Assembly: GCF_029633865.1 (NCBI RefSeq)
Contig: NC_079230.1
Span: 33,465,150 to 33,529,149, forward strand
From: Lampris incognitus
Lineage: Eukaryota > Chordata > Actinopteri > Lampriformes > Lampridae
Direction of reading: 5' to 3'
Length of the DNA stretch: 64,000 nucleotides
Position 1 is the first letter of the stretch, and the number at the start of each line of letters is the position of its first letter. Position numbers and translations under genes: made by a program. The notes under the pieces are model-generated. The model did not search any database and was not told the origin of the DNA. It was given only the letters and a program-made list of their open reading frames with translations. Below, in pieces: positions 31,370-42,129 of this stretch.

Positions 31370-33005
31370 ACTTAGGGTCCTGACCAGTAATAATGGTCCT
31401 GTTTCTGACCTGCCCTTCTTCTCAGTCCTGTTTCTGACCTGCCCTTCTTCTCTATCCTGTTTCTGAACTGTCCATCTTCTCAATCCTGTTTCTGACCTGC
31501 CCTTCTTCTCAGTCGTGTTTCTTACCTGGAGTTCTTCTCGATCCTGTTTCTGACCTGGTCTTCGTCTCAATCAAGTTGTTGACCTGGTCTTTGTCTCAAT
31601 CCAGTTTTTGACCTGCCCTTCTTCTCAATCCTGTTTCTGACCTCCCCTTCTCCTCAACCCTGTTTCTGACCTGGCCTTCTTCTCAGTCCTGTTTCTGACC
31701 TGCCCTTCTTCTCAACCCTGTTTCTGACCTGCCCTTCTTCTCAGTCCTGTTTCTGACCTTCCCTTCTTTTCAGTCCTGTGTCTGACCTGGCCTTCGTCTT
31801 AATCCTGTTTATGACCTGTAATCTCAGTCCTGTTTCTGACCTGCCCTTCTTCTCAGTCCTGTTTCTGACCTACCCTTCTTCTCAATAGGCCTTCATCTTA
31901 AACCTGTTTCTGACCTGCCCTTCCTCTCAGTCGTGTTTCTGAGCTTGGCTTCTTCTCAGTCCTGTTTCTGGCCTGGCCTTCGTCTTAATCCTTTTTCTGA
32001 CCTGCCCTTCTTCTCAGTCCTGTTTTTGACCTGCCCTTCTTCTCAGTCCTGTTTCTGACCTGCCCTTCCTCTAAGTCCTGTTTCTGACCTGCCCTTCTTC
32101 TCTATCCTGTTTCTGAACTGTCCATCTTCTCAGTCCTGTTTCTGACCTGCCCTTCTTCTCAGTCCTGTTTCTGACCTACCCTTCTTCTCAATAGGCCTTC
32201 ATCTTAAACCTGTTTCTGACCTGCCCTTCCTCTCAGTCGTGTTTCTGAGCTGGGCTTCTTCTCAGTCCTGTTTCTGGCCTGGCCTTCGTCTTAATCCTTT
32301 TTCTGACCTGCCCTTCTTCTCAGTCCTGTTTTTGACCTGCCCTTCTTCTCAGTGGTGTTTCTGACCTGCCCTTCCTCTAAGTCCTGTTTCTGACCTGCCC
32401 TTCTTCTCTATCCTGTTTCTGAACTGTCCATCTTCTCAATCCTGTTTCTGACCTGCCCTTCTTCTCAGTCGTGTTTCTGACCTGGCCTTCTTCTTAGTCC
32501 TGTTTCTGACCTGCCCTTCTTCTCAATCCTGTTTCTGAACTGCCCTTCTTCTCAGTCCTGTTTCTGACCTGCCCTTCTTCTCAATCCTGTTTCCGACATG
32601 CCCCTCTTCTCAGTCCTGTTTCCGACCTGGTCTTCTTCTCAGTCCTGTTTCTGACCTGCCCTTCTTCTCAGTGGTGTTTCTGACCTTCCCTTCGTCTTAA
32701 TCCTGTTTCTGGCCTGCCCTTCCTCTCAGTCGTATTTCTGACCTGGCCTTCTTCTCAGTCCTGTTTGTGACCTGCCCTTCTTCTCAATCCTGTTTGCAAC
32801 CTGCCCTTCTTCTCAATCCTGTTTCTGACCTGCCCTTCTTCTCAGTCCTGTTTCTGACCTGGCCTCCTTCTCTATCCTGTTTCTGACCTGCCTTTCTTCT
32901 CAGTCCTGTTTCTGACCTGCCCTTCTTCTCAGTCCTGTTTCTGACCTGCCCTTCTTCTCAATCCTGTTTCTGACCTGGCCTTCGTCTTAATCCTGTGTCT
33001 GACCT
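31370..33005. repeat. 29-bp minisatellite, about 56 units
   Basis: The unit CAGTCCTGTTTCTGACC-TGCCCTTCTTCT repeats with a 29-bp period. A segment marked by CTCAATAGGCCTTCATC occurs at about 31881 and again at about 32187, so a block of roughly 306 bp has been duplicated as a higher-order unit. Since 29 is not a multiple of three, the array does not stay open for long. Confidence 0.95.
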
Positions 33006-33049
33006 GCGACCCCTGAGAAACAGGGAACAAGCCGAAAGAAGAAGAATAT

Positions 33050-33183
33050 TGTTGTGTACACACTGCTGGGGTTTTTTTGGGGGGGGGGTGCACATGCATT
33101 GTGAGAATGTGTGGCAGAGGTCAGTCAAGAGAACAGACAAAGTCGCTTCTGTATTGACTGGATTATTTCTTGTCATCTAAACA
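33050..33183 (+). repeat. Gypsy C 5' LTR
   Basis: Shares GAGAATGTGTGGCAGAGGTC and GACTGGATTATTTCTTG with 35516-35651. It carries a (G)10 run. Confidence 0.85.
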
Positions 33184-33495
33184 TAATGTTGCTGATGAGG
33201 ATGGCCTAGTTCAGTCTACCCCCACCTGCACCTTTCCTTGCCTCCAATTCCGTGGGCAACTTGGCTGGACATCTTTACGGTGTACCTGGACGCTTCTGGC
33301 TACGACGATATTCCTGTCAAGAGGAAAATGGTGCTCCTTCGTCATTGTCTCGGCGTAGAGGGACAAAGACTTTTCGCAGTTTAGGCGTGCCTGAAACATG
33401 TGAAGAAACAGTTGCTCCCTTGACGAACCACTTCGCCGGAAATCACAGGATTTTATTACGACGTTACAAACTCCGAAAGCGGATGTAGCGACCAG

Positions 33496-34010
33496 GTGAG
33501 TCCGTTCGGAGCTAATGGGACTAACCTAGAAGACATGGCGCGTTTTTGCGACTACGGGGCACCGCAGGATCAAATGATTCGAGACTCGTTTATTGAGGGA
33601 ACATTATGTGAGAAGACTAGGAAAAGGCTATTCCTTGAAGTGGACAATCTGACTTTAAGTAGAACGGTGGAAATAGCACTGCAATTTGAGACAGCCATCG
33701 AGTGTACTACTTTGCTGAGCGGGTGTGCGCTCCCTAGCGGACACGCCTGCTCAGCAGCCCCAGCCTGCCTATCACGCGCATTGCAGCTACTCCACAGACG
33801 ACAGCCAGCGCTCGGATGCGGGTTTCCCATTGCAGCTCACACAGAACAATAGGTGCACCTCAGACGTCTGCGGCAACTGCGGTTCTAAATCAGACAATTC
33901 TAGGGCACAACATTGCCCTGCCAGAGGACAAAAATACAGAAATTGTATGAGGCGAAATCATTTTGCCAAGATGTGCCGTTCAGCCTGGCCGCTCTACCAC
34001 CACACACGGG
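33496..34010 (+). pseudogene. Gypsy C Gag
   Basis: Capsid segments FCDYGAPQDQMIRDSFIEG and CEKTRKRLFLEVDNLTLS are in one frame. After a frameshift near 33840 the zinc-knuckle region reads KYRNCMRRNHFAKMC, which keeps C-x4-H-x4-C but has Tyr where the first Cys should be. A C-run at 34013-34030 follows. Confidence 0.78.
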
Positions 34011-34099
34011 ACCCCCCCCCCCCCCCCCCCGCTCACCACAGCTACAGAGAAATCAGAAATGTGACTGTTGTTCAGGTGGCTTTCAAAACATGTACTGTG

Positions 34100-35510
34100 C
34101 AGTTGACCGAGGTGACTCTTCCCCTATTAATGGACACCGGTGCGGCCATATCTCTACTCGATTCTAGCACTACAAGTACTACAAGTTTTTTTTTCTCACC
34201 TGCCGTTGGACTAGCCTGCTACTGCTGTATGTGGTTATGACAGTTCCAGAATAAATATCTTGGGGGTGCTCCGTGTTCCTGTTCACTATGGCTCTAAGCA
34301 CTTACCATCATTCCCGTTTCACATTGCTGGGGGAGGGGGGGGCAACCTCTTGGGCCTGGACCTGTTCACAGGCTTGGGGTTCACGCTTAGGGATGATGCC
34401 AGCTCGGACATGCACCACATCACCTCCACCTGGCAGCAGAAGTGGCCAGCACTGTTTGATGGCCTGGGCTGTCTCACAGCCTTCACCCACAGGCCTCTGG
34501 TGAATCCTGATGTGTGACCTGTCATCCAGCCCCTGTGCAGGATTCCCCTCCCCTTGAGTGATGAGGTCACCCGTGAGCTATGGACACTCCTGGACATGGG
34601 TATTATCGAGCCAATCAATACCGCCCCCTGGATTTCAAACTTGGCCATTGCCAAAAAAAAGCCCAAACAAACAAAAAAAATGGGGGTAATACGGATCTCT
34701 GTAGACCTATGCTTAGTGCATAAGCCTGTGATCCCAGACAGATACCCTTTGCCTGCCTCTGAGGAGCTCACTGCACACATTTATGGCTAGACAGTATTCA
34801 CAAAGCTCAACCTGCACCAGGGCTATCGGCAGGCGCCACTCCACTCAGCCAGCAGGGACCTCACTGCCTTTGTGATGCACGCTGGGGTGTTCCGATACAC
34901 TCGGATGTCATTCAGTTTAAGCTCTGCGCCCAGTTTCTTTCAGAAGGTGAAGAGCACAATCTTGGCCGGCATTCCTGCAGTCTTCCTTGATGACATTGTT
35001 GTTCATGCTTCAGACATCAAGACACACAACAAGCGCCTCTAGAGGGTGGCCCAGGCCCTTCTGGAGAAAAACCTGACATTGAATGAGGAAAAATGCTGCT
35101 TTGCAGCCCCAGCCATAGACTTTGTGCGGTTCCGCCTCTCAGCCAAGGGGATTGATCCTCTGCAGTCGAACATCAAAGAGATCCACAGGATCCCGGAGCC
35201 AACCTCGGCTGCACAGGTGGCCTCATTTTTAGGCATGATAGCCTACTACCTCTGTTTCCTACCCCACTACTCACAGACCACTGCACCCCTCTGCCAGTTG
35301 CTTAAGAAAGAGGAGTCATGGAACTGGACCACAGCATGTTCAGAGTCCATGTAAACACTGAAACCCCAGCTCACAACACCCCTGTTTTGGCCCACTTCAA
35401 TCCAGACTGACCAACTATTGTCACCTGTGATGCCTCAGCTCGTGTGATTGGAGCAGTCCTGTCACAGGTACAGGATGCGGTGGAGAGGCCTGTAGCTCTT
35501 TTGGGGAGGG
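34100..35510 (+). pseudogene. Gypsy C protease and reverse transcriptase
   Basis: The protease motif LLMDTGAAISLLD is at about 34128-34166. RT follows in pieces: LSDEVTRELWTLLDMGII, then PDRYPLPASEEL, TKLNLHQGYRQAPL, RMSFSLSSAPSFFQ, and the active-site box VFLDDIVVHASD at about 34982. The thumb and connection (NEEKCCFAA, FLGMIAYY) run to 35354. In-frame stops are at about 34788 and 35041. The RNase H start is readable after a further frame change at 35350-35510. Confidence 0.82.
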
Positions 35511-35515
35511 GGGGA

Positions 35516-35651
35516 TGTTGTGTTCACACTGCGACAACTGCTGGGGTTTGGGGTTGTGCATATGCGTCGTGAGAATATGTGGCAGAGGTCAGTAAAGAGA
35601 GCAGAAAAACTTGCTTCTGTGTCGACTGGATTATTTCTTGTTGTTTAAACA
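35516..35651 (+). repeat. Gypsy C 3' LTR
   Basis: Direct repeat of 33050-33183 with a short extra CGACAA segment. Confidence 0.85.
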
Positions 35652-35661
35652 TAATAGATAC

Positions 35662-35853
35662 CAGTGGTCTCCAACCCTGCTCCTGGAGAGCTACCGTCCT
35701 TCTGGTTTTCACTCCTACCCCAATTTAACACATCTGATTCAATTAATCAAGGTCTTGGTAAGTAGGTAATTAGTAGAATCAGTTGTGTTAAATTAGGTTT
35801 GGAATTAAAACTGGAAGAATGGCAGCTCCCCAGGAGCAGGGTTGGTGACCACT
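35662..35853. mobile_element. hAT-type MITE
   Basis: The ends are inverted copies: CAGTGGTCTCCAACCCTGCTC and CTGGAGAG on the left, CCCAGGAGCAGGGTTGGTGACCACT on the right. At 190 bp without coding capacity it fits a short hAT derivative. The 8-bp target duplication expected of hAT is not obvious. Confidence 0.75.
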
Positions 35854-37590
35854 TAGAGTCACAGTTGACCGTTAATACTCTTAACGGTTCACCGATCAAA
35901 CGGTCGCCGATCATGCCGGGCATAATCAAATCACATGGCTGGTTAATGACGTGACAGTTTAAAAGCTGAGTCATTTCAAACACAGTCAACAACTTCTATC
36001 GAAAGTGCTGGGATGAAACTCCATTTCAGTTATTGTTGGCTCTTGATGAACCAAATAGAACCAGAGATACAAATATTTCAAAACCTAAAGACATAATCCT
36101 TTAGGTTTTGCTTATACAGCTCTTACAACTCCTGGATCGCCACCTTGCTGTGGTGGAGAAGCTTGCATATACCAATGATCCCAAGATGCCGTTCGGTGTC
36201 GGTACATGATCTACTCAATCCTGCGCGGGGTCCTGCGACTACAGATGACGTCACTACTTCACGCGTTATGATTGGGTATGGGCTTTGGTAGCGTTTGGCT
36301 AGGAACAGCGGGAAACAGTAGACTGACGTTAGACGCAGCTCAGACCTTCGGCCCTCGTGCGCCTTCGCTCGTCCAGGAACCCCCCCGGGGGTTCTGAGCC
36401 TTCGGCCTCGCTCCTTAGATGCAGTTCGGGCCTTTGGCTCTAGCACGTTTACTAACCAACTCTATGTCAACGTGGATTGTAAAAAACACAGCTAAATAAC
36501 TATAAAGCTAGCATTAAACAACGCTAGCTAGCAACATAATCCGTGACGTCATATGTAGTCGAAGGACCCCGAGTTGATATTATACTCAAGCAGAAATGGA
36601 ACCCACACCGGAGCTTGGCTCCTGGTAGGGTCACCCAAGGCAGATAGATCAAGGGGGAGGTTCCAGACGAAGCGCGATCCAACAAAGACCTCAATGGCGG
36701 AACTGGTGGCGGCAGTGAAGGTGGATGAAGGCTGCAACAGAGGGTGGTCCCCATCCGTCTTAGTTCTTCATGCCATTGGACTCTGGCCACCCCCTGCCAT
36801 AGACCGTGTGGTGGCTGCAGGTGGATCAGCCACTCCACGTAAAAAGCTGTCACGTGCAGGTGTCCTCCCATTATGCGGCTCCTGGATCGGCCTCTACGCC
36901 CACCTGAAGACCAAGAAGGAGAACAGTCATACTCGACCCCAAGTGAATTCCGATAATTACAGCTCTAAATTTGTTGACTGTCATGATTTGATGATGCAAT
37001 GCTGTCCTCACCTAGCAACAAGTTGCAGTCCGCACTGCTGGAGCACGATGGCTCATGGGACTGTTAATGTTTGTTGAGATTGTTTTAATTTATGTGTTTG
37101 GATGATGTGTTCATGTTGTGATTATTGTTGTTTGTTTGGGGGTTCGACTTGGACTGAGTGGACGACTATGATGCTGGCTGAGTGACTGTAGGACTGTGAC
37201 TGAGACTCCTGTGTTCGATGTCGGCCTTGTTGGGGAAAGCCGTTGTTCGGCGACGTTTGGGGAGGGACCGAATAAAGGTGCACTCCTGGGGTCGTGCGGT
37301 GTATGGGACACAGGAGCTGCCGTTCTAAAATGCATCCTTGCCTCTCCTTTCCCTTCAGTTCTGTCCGATTCTGACGGGGTGATAAAATTAAATAGCACTC
37401 TCAGGGTTGTGCGAAGTATGGGACATCACAGTTGCAAATAAGAGATCTCTATGTCTTCGTTCTTCCACATTGCTGTCGATGCTGCAAGTTTTGGCGACGA
37501 GGATGGGATCTTCCTCTTTATTTTGATGTGCAGCGGGTTGCTCCCGTCTGGACCGGTAATGTTTGAACGATGCTAGCAGCTTAGCAGCTA
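35854..37590. other. No gene; dispersed-repeat-like segments
   Basis: The block 36560-36900 (GGTCACCCAAGGCAGATAG, then GCTGTCACGTGCAGGTGTCC) and a start at 36121 (CTGGATCGCCACCTTGC) look like parts of a fish non-LTR retroposon, but no second copy is here and no RT domain is readable. At 37270-37440 two AATAAA-like stretches each precede GCACTC...GGGTTGTGCG- or GGGTCGTGCG-type text, suggesting a duplicated LTR-like end. TTTTGGCGACGAGGATGGG at 37491 could be the leader of Gypsy D. Confidence 0.35.
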
Positions 37591-37599
37591 ACGTACGCA

Positions 37600-38450
37600 A
37601 TGGCACTGTATAATCCAGATACAGTACTGCAGTTCGACCAAACGGCAGAAACCTTGGACCATTATGAAGAAAGGCTTCTGCAGCTCTTGTCTGCTAACCA
37701 ACTTGAGCAAGATAGGAGAAGAGCCGCATTTTTGTCCGTGGTTGGACGGAAGAAGTTTGCCGTGCTAAAGGACTTGATATCACCGAAAACGTTTAGTGAA
37801 GTGGCTTTTGCAACCTTGCTACAGACGTTGCGGGACTTTTACACGCCAAAGAGGAAGGTAATGGCGGAAAGATTTGCTTTCAGAAGCCGTCGACAACAGT
37901 CTGGAGAGACTTTGCTGATTACATTGCTACTAGCTTGAAAGGATTAGCTTCTACATGCAATGTTGGCGCGAGCCTGGAGGAGCGGCTCCGAGATCAGCTC
38001 GTGTGTGGGACGTCTAACAAAGAGCTGCGCCGGAAGTTACTGAATGCCGCCATTGGCGTGGGATTAAGATGGCAAAAGATGGCGGAATTAACCAACAATT
38101 TCCAATGCAGGAACTCTGGAGTAGAAAGCATGCAGAAGGGACAGTCATCTGTGCATATGCGAGCGGATCATGTCGGGGTGCGGAGACACCGAGAGCCCAG
38201 GACTGCGCGGAACCAGAGGGAGGTCAGCGACAGCCACCAGGACCGCTACAGGGGCCTCGGGGAAGGACACGGACCGGGGACCTGCCGCTTCACAGACTTC
38301 CGGTGTCGCGGATGAGGAAAGAACGGACATCTGGAGCGAGCCTGTCGGAACCAGCGCACCGACGCCGGTAGGGACCAAGGGAGGCGGGCTGCTGGACATT
38401 CGTCTGCCCGCCTGCCTCGGACCAAAGGCGGCCCGAAGGTGAACTTTGTG
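37600..38450 (+). pseudogene. Gypsy D Gag
   Basis: The start is MALYNPDTVLQFDQTAETLD at 37600. The capsid continues through KKFAVLKDLISPKTF and is frameshifted near 37925 into a frame with [10 protein letters not shown] and [21 protein letters not shown] zinc-knuckle-like stretch (CRRCGKKGHLERAC in a third frame, about 38298-38340) closes the domain. About 260-280 codons in total. Confidence 0.82.
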
Positions 38451-38546
38451 GACCAGGCAGACGCAACTCGCGAACCGGACTCAGGGACTGATTCTGAACA
38501 GCGAGCTGATATGAGACTGTAGTCAGTAAAGACTGAGTGGGAGTAT

Positions 38547-40127
38547 GTGAAGCCTTACAAGGTGATGGTAGAATGCAGTGGTGTTAGGATGTACATGGAG
38601 GTAGATACCGGGGCAGCCATGTCAGTTATCTCAGAGAGCCTATACAAATCCAAACTGAAAGGGTCCAAACTGCATCCATGTGACGTTACATTGAGAACAT
38701 ACACAGACCAACCGTTAGCTTTGTGGGGTAAAATCCTGGTGAATGTGCAATGTGGGAAGCAGCATTTACAGCTGCCTTGCTAGTGGCCCATGGTAGAGCA
38801 CTGGTGCTGATGGGGCGTGATTGGATTCGAGTGCTCAGCTTAGATTGGTCAAAAGTGAATCTGACCCAGTGGAGCAAGTGTGCTCAGAGCACAGAGCAGT
38901 TTTCAGCGCAGAGCTGGGCCGTGCAAAAGGCCTCACTGCATCCTTGCGTGTATCACCGGATGCTATACCAACATTTAGCAAAGCGAGGCCAGTGCCTTAT
39001 GCACTGCGTGAAGCCCTGGATAACAAGTTAACCGAACTCGAACAACAGGGAATTATCTCTCCTGTGCAGCATAGTGAATGGGCCGCGCCGCTAGTGTGCA
39101 TTCCCAAAAAAGATGGATCAGTGCGCATTTGCGGAGATTATAAGGTGACGGTAAATCAGCGGCTTGGTGTAGATCAGTACCCACTTCCAAAACCGCAGGA
39201 TTTACTCTCCACTTTAGCAGGCGGAAAGCATTTCACTAAACTTGACTTGACGCAGGCCTACACTCAGCTCGACATGGATGAGAAAAGTAAGCCGTTTCTC
39301 ACCATCAATACACACAGAGGTCTCTAGTATGTACGCAACCGCTTGCCATATGGGGGCGCTAGTGCGCCCGCTATTTTCCAGCGCACTATGGATGAAGTAT
39401 TACAATGGCTTGATGGCGTGGTATGCTACTTAGACGATGTGTTGATAACAGGAACAGATACCACCGCACATCTGCGCAATCTTAAACAAGTGTTACAGAG
39501 ACTGGAAGAACATGGGCTGAGGCTTAACAAAGAGACATGCGCCTTCTTTTCAGAAGAGTGTGGCCTACCTCGGGCATGTCATTGATGCCGAGGGTGTGCG
39601 CCCACTTAAAGAGAAAACTGAGGCTACTGACAAAGCTCCTGTGCCGAAAAATGTGACAGAATTGTGGTCGTACTTAGCCTTGCTCAATTACTATGGCAAC
39701 TTTATACCAAACCTGTCCAGCGAGATTAAGCCTATGACTGGGCTCCTACATAAAGATAAAGACTGGGGATTGGACAAGAACATGTCAAGAGACATCTGAG
39801 CGTACTAAAGCACAGCTTGTAGCCGCGCCAGTGCTTACACATTATGATCCTAAACTGCCTGTAATTTTGGCATGTGATGCTTCACCTTACGGCATAGGTG
39901 CCGTGATTTCACATCAGTTTCCAGACAACAGTGAGAAACCTATAGCCTACGTGTCTAGGACACTCACTAAAACAGAAGTCCACTACTCTCAGATAGAGAA
40001 AGAAGCACTTAGTATTGTCTTTGGGGTGACCAAGTTTAATGACTATCTGTATGGATGAAAGTTTACTCTGCTTACAGACCACAAACCACTCCTAAAGATA
40101 CTAGGGCCCAAGACTGGAGGGCCTACA
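38547..40127 (+). pseudogene. Gypsy D protease, RT and RNase H, lightly broken
   Basis: The protease motif MEVDTGAAMSVIS is at about 38595. RT shows GDYKVTVNQRLGVDQYPLP, KLDLTQAYTQLDMD, LPYGGASAPAIFQ and CYLDDVLITG. A TAG at 39325-39327 breaks the frame but the same frame continues at once. A shift near 39570 follows, and RNase H (LACDASPYGIGAVISH, AYVSRTLTKTEVHYSQIEKE) ends at a TGA at 40056-40058, again a single-codon break within the domain. The catalytic residues I can locate in RT and RNase H are present. Confidence 0.85.
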
Positions 40128-41627
40128 TTGGCAGCAGCTAGGCTGCAGAGGTGGTCATTAATTTTAGCAGCATACCAGTATGACATACGTTACAAGCCAT
40201 GCTTACAACATGCAAATGCGGATTCATTATCACATTTACCACTACAGACTCAAGAGGCAGTCTCAGATTATAGCTCTGTGTTTAGGGTCTCATTCTTGGA
40301 TAAAGTGCCAGTGTCCTCACAAGAGATTGCCAAACAGACAAAGACTGATGCAATACTACAGAGAGTAAAGCACTTCACACTGAATGGTTGGCCAAAGCAT
40401 TTGAATGAAGATGAGTTAAGGCCATACTTCATAAGAAACACTGAACTGACTGTTGAATCTGACTATGTGATGTGGGGTTTCTGGGTAATCATACCAGAGG
40501 TGTTAAGACCACAGATGTTACGTGAACTGCATGAAAATCACCAGGGAATGGTAAAGATGAAGGCATTAGCCCACAGTCACTTTTGGTGGCCAAACCTTGA
40601 TTCTGACATAGAGTCACTGGTAAACAGTTGCCAGACATGCCAGTTAAACCGACACCAACCTGCCACAGCTCCTGTCCACAATTGGAGCTGGCCTAACCGT
40701 CCTTGGCAGAGGATACACATAGATTATGCTCAGAAGGGAAGGTTCAACGTCCTAGTGGTCACTGATAGCTATTCACGTTGGCCAGAAGTAGCTTTGATGA
40801 GTAGCACTACATCTGAAAAGACCATAGAAGTTTTGAGGGGATACTTTGCCACTTGGGGTCTTCCAGAGGAACTTGTGTCTGATAATGGACCACAATTTGT
40901 ATCTGCTGAGTTTGAAACCTTCCTGAAAAACAATGTGGTGAAACACATCAAGAGTTCTCCTGACCACCCAGCTTCTAATGGGGCTGCAGAGCGTTTGGAG
41001 CAGAACCTGAAAACAGCTCTTGGAAAGGGAAAGAGTGGCAATATGACGTTGCAGCACTGCATACACAATCTCCTATTCTGTTATAGGAGGACACCACAGT
41101 CTACTACAGGGAACACACCTGCAGACTTGTTTCTCAGACGTCAGTTCAAAACCAGGTTGTCTCTCACCAAACCTAATTTCCCAGAGTCCATGCAACAGAG
41201 ACAGGACAGTCAACAGGCCAAGCAAGCAGATAAGTTGGCACAAGTCAGACACTTCCTAGCAAAACAGAAGGTGTTGGTTGGAAACCACAGGGGAGGGGAA
41301 GGTGTTAAATGGGTGCCTGGGTGCATTGTAAAGGCACTTGGTCCTGTCACATATCTTGTGAAAGTGTATGGAAAGGTGTACAAGAGACATGTCAATCAAA
41401 TGATCAATACTGAGATTGAGAACTGTAATGTGTCAGATGAATCTGATGATGATCTGAGGGTTGTTCCACATGTACCACATGCATGTGGAGCAACGCCTGT
41501 ACACCTTCCAGAATCCACTGAGAGGGTTCTGCAGCAAGGACCCAGTGATGCTGCTCCCTCCTCAGTTGCCGAGGGTGTCCAGAGGCTGCAGCGGCAGGTG
41601 AAGCCGCCTGATAGATTAAATCTGTGA
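40128..41627 (+). CDS. Gypsy D integrase and RNase H end, open
   Basis: This frame of 499 codons starts inside the RNase H/connection (AARLQRWSLILAAYQYDI). It holds the zinc-binding H-x3-H (HENHQGMV, then AHSHFWWP) and C-x2-C (CQTCQLN), and the catalytic core with IDYAQKGRFNVLVVTDSYSR, SDNGPQFVSAEF and GAAERLEQNLK, which give the D, D and E. A C-terminal GPR/TRM-like segment follows, ending PPDRLNL. The first Met is not a biological start, because the protein would be made as part of Gag-Pol. It is the longest undamaged Gypsy domain in the window. Confidence 0.88.
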   Translation: MAAARLQRWSLILAAYQYDIRYKPCLQHANADSLSHLPLQTQEAVSDYSSVFRVSFLDKVPVSSQEIAKQTKTDAILQRVKHFTLNGWPKHLNEDELRPYFIRNTELTVESDYVMWGFWVIIPEVLRPQMLRELHENHQGMVKMKALAHSHFWWPNLDSDIESLVNSCQTCQLNRHQPATAPVHNWSWPNRPWQRIHIDYAQKGRFNVLVVTDSYSRWPEVALMSSTTSEKTIEVLRGYFATWGLPEELVSDNGPQFVSAEFETFLKNNVVKHIKSSPDHPASNGAAERLEQNLKTALGKGKSGNMTLQHCIHNLLFCYRRTPQSTTGNTPADLFLRRQFKTRLSLTKPNFPESMQQRQDSQQAKQADKLAQVRHFLAKQKVLVGNHRGGEGVKWVPGCIVKALGPVTYLVKVYGKVYKRHVNQMINTEIENCNVSDESDDDLRVVPHVPHACGATPVHLPESTERVLQQGPSDAAPSSVAEGVQRLQRQVKPPDRLNL

Positions 41628-41727
41628 GAACCCAGTTGTTGTTATATAACAATGTCATGTTGAAAAGATGTAAAAATGACATGTTGTTGTACTGTAAATG
41701 TACTGGGTTCAGATTTCAGGGGAGGAG

Positions 41728-42023
41728 TGTAGTGTATGGAGATACACACGAAAGCAAATGTTTTTATGTGCAGTAATATGTATTTTATGTTTGACCTCTG
41801 ACCCTCGATGTCTATTGGTTGTGTATTGTGTATGTTGTATAAATGTACGCACGCCACTGTGGTGGGCGCCCTTGGCAGAAGACAGAGCACGAGGGTCCCT
41901 CGTGTTTTCCTGCCTGCTGAACACAGTCGTGTTGTAATGTTACTACAGTCTTGCAAATAAAAGAGGAAGACCAAGATGCACCTTGATCGCTGTATATTTC
42001 AGTTACCCTGTAGATACACGACA
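41728..42023 (+). repeat. Gypsy D 3' LTR
   Basis: TGTAGTGTATGGAG...GATACACGACA, with a TATA-like GTATAAATG at 41837 and AATAAAAGAGG at 41956. Matches the solo LTR at 54213-54458, which lacks a 45-bp internal segment. Confidence 0.9.
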
Positions 42024-42129
42024 ATCTCTATGGCTTGTCGTAAAATGACACACTAAATAATGAGTGAACATGATGGTTTTATGTATTCATCTTTATCATT
42101 TTCATGTGGTGATGTTAAATAATCTAGAT

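Larger units (their letters stand above)
33050..35651 (+). mobile_element. Ty3/Gypsy element C with very short LTRs, no integrase
   Basis: LTRs of 134 and 136 bp (33050-33183, 35516-35651) begin TGTTGTGT and end TTTAAACA or CTAAACA. A strong purine run (GGGGAGGGGGGGA) precedes the 3' LTR. Gag, protease, RT and the beginning of RNase H are present with stops and frameshifts. The integrase is missing, and RNase H joins the purine run directly. No clear target duplication is found. Confidence 0.85.
37591..42023 (+). mobile_element. Ty3/Gypsy element D with 3' LTR
   Basis: Gag, protease, RT, RNase H and integrase follow in order on the plus strand, then a purine run (AGGGGAGGAG) and an LTR (41728-42023). 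No matching 5' LTR is found upstream of gag. The integrase frame is fully open; the rest carries two single-codon stops and about four frameshifts. A solo LTR of the same family lies at 54213-54458. Confidence 0.9.

Noticed and set aside
36574-37077. 167-codon plus-strand frame as a gene
   Set aside because: The text resembles untranslated parts of fish retroposons and has no domain; no support for coding.
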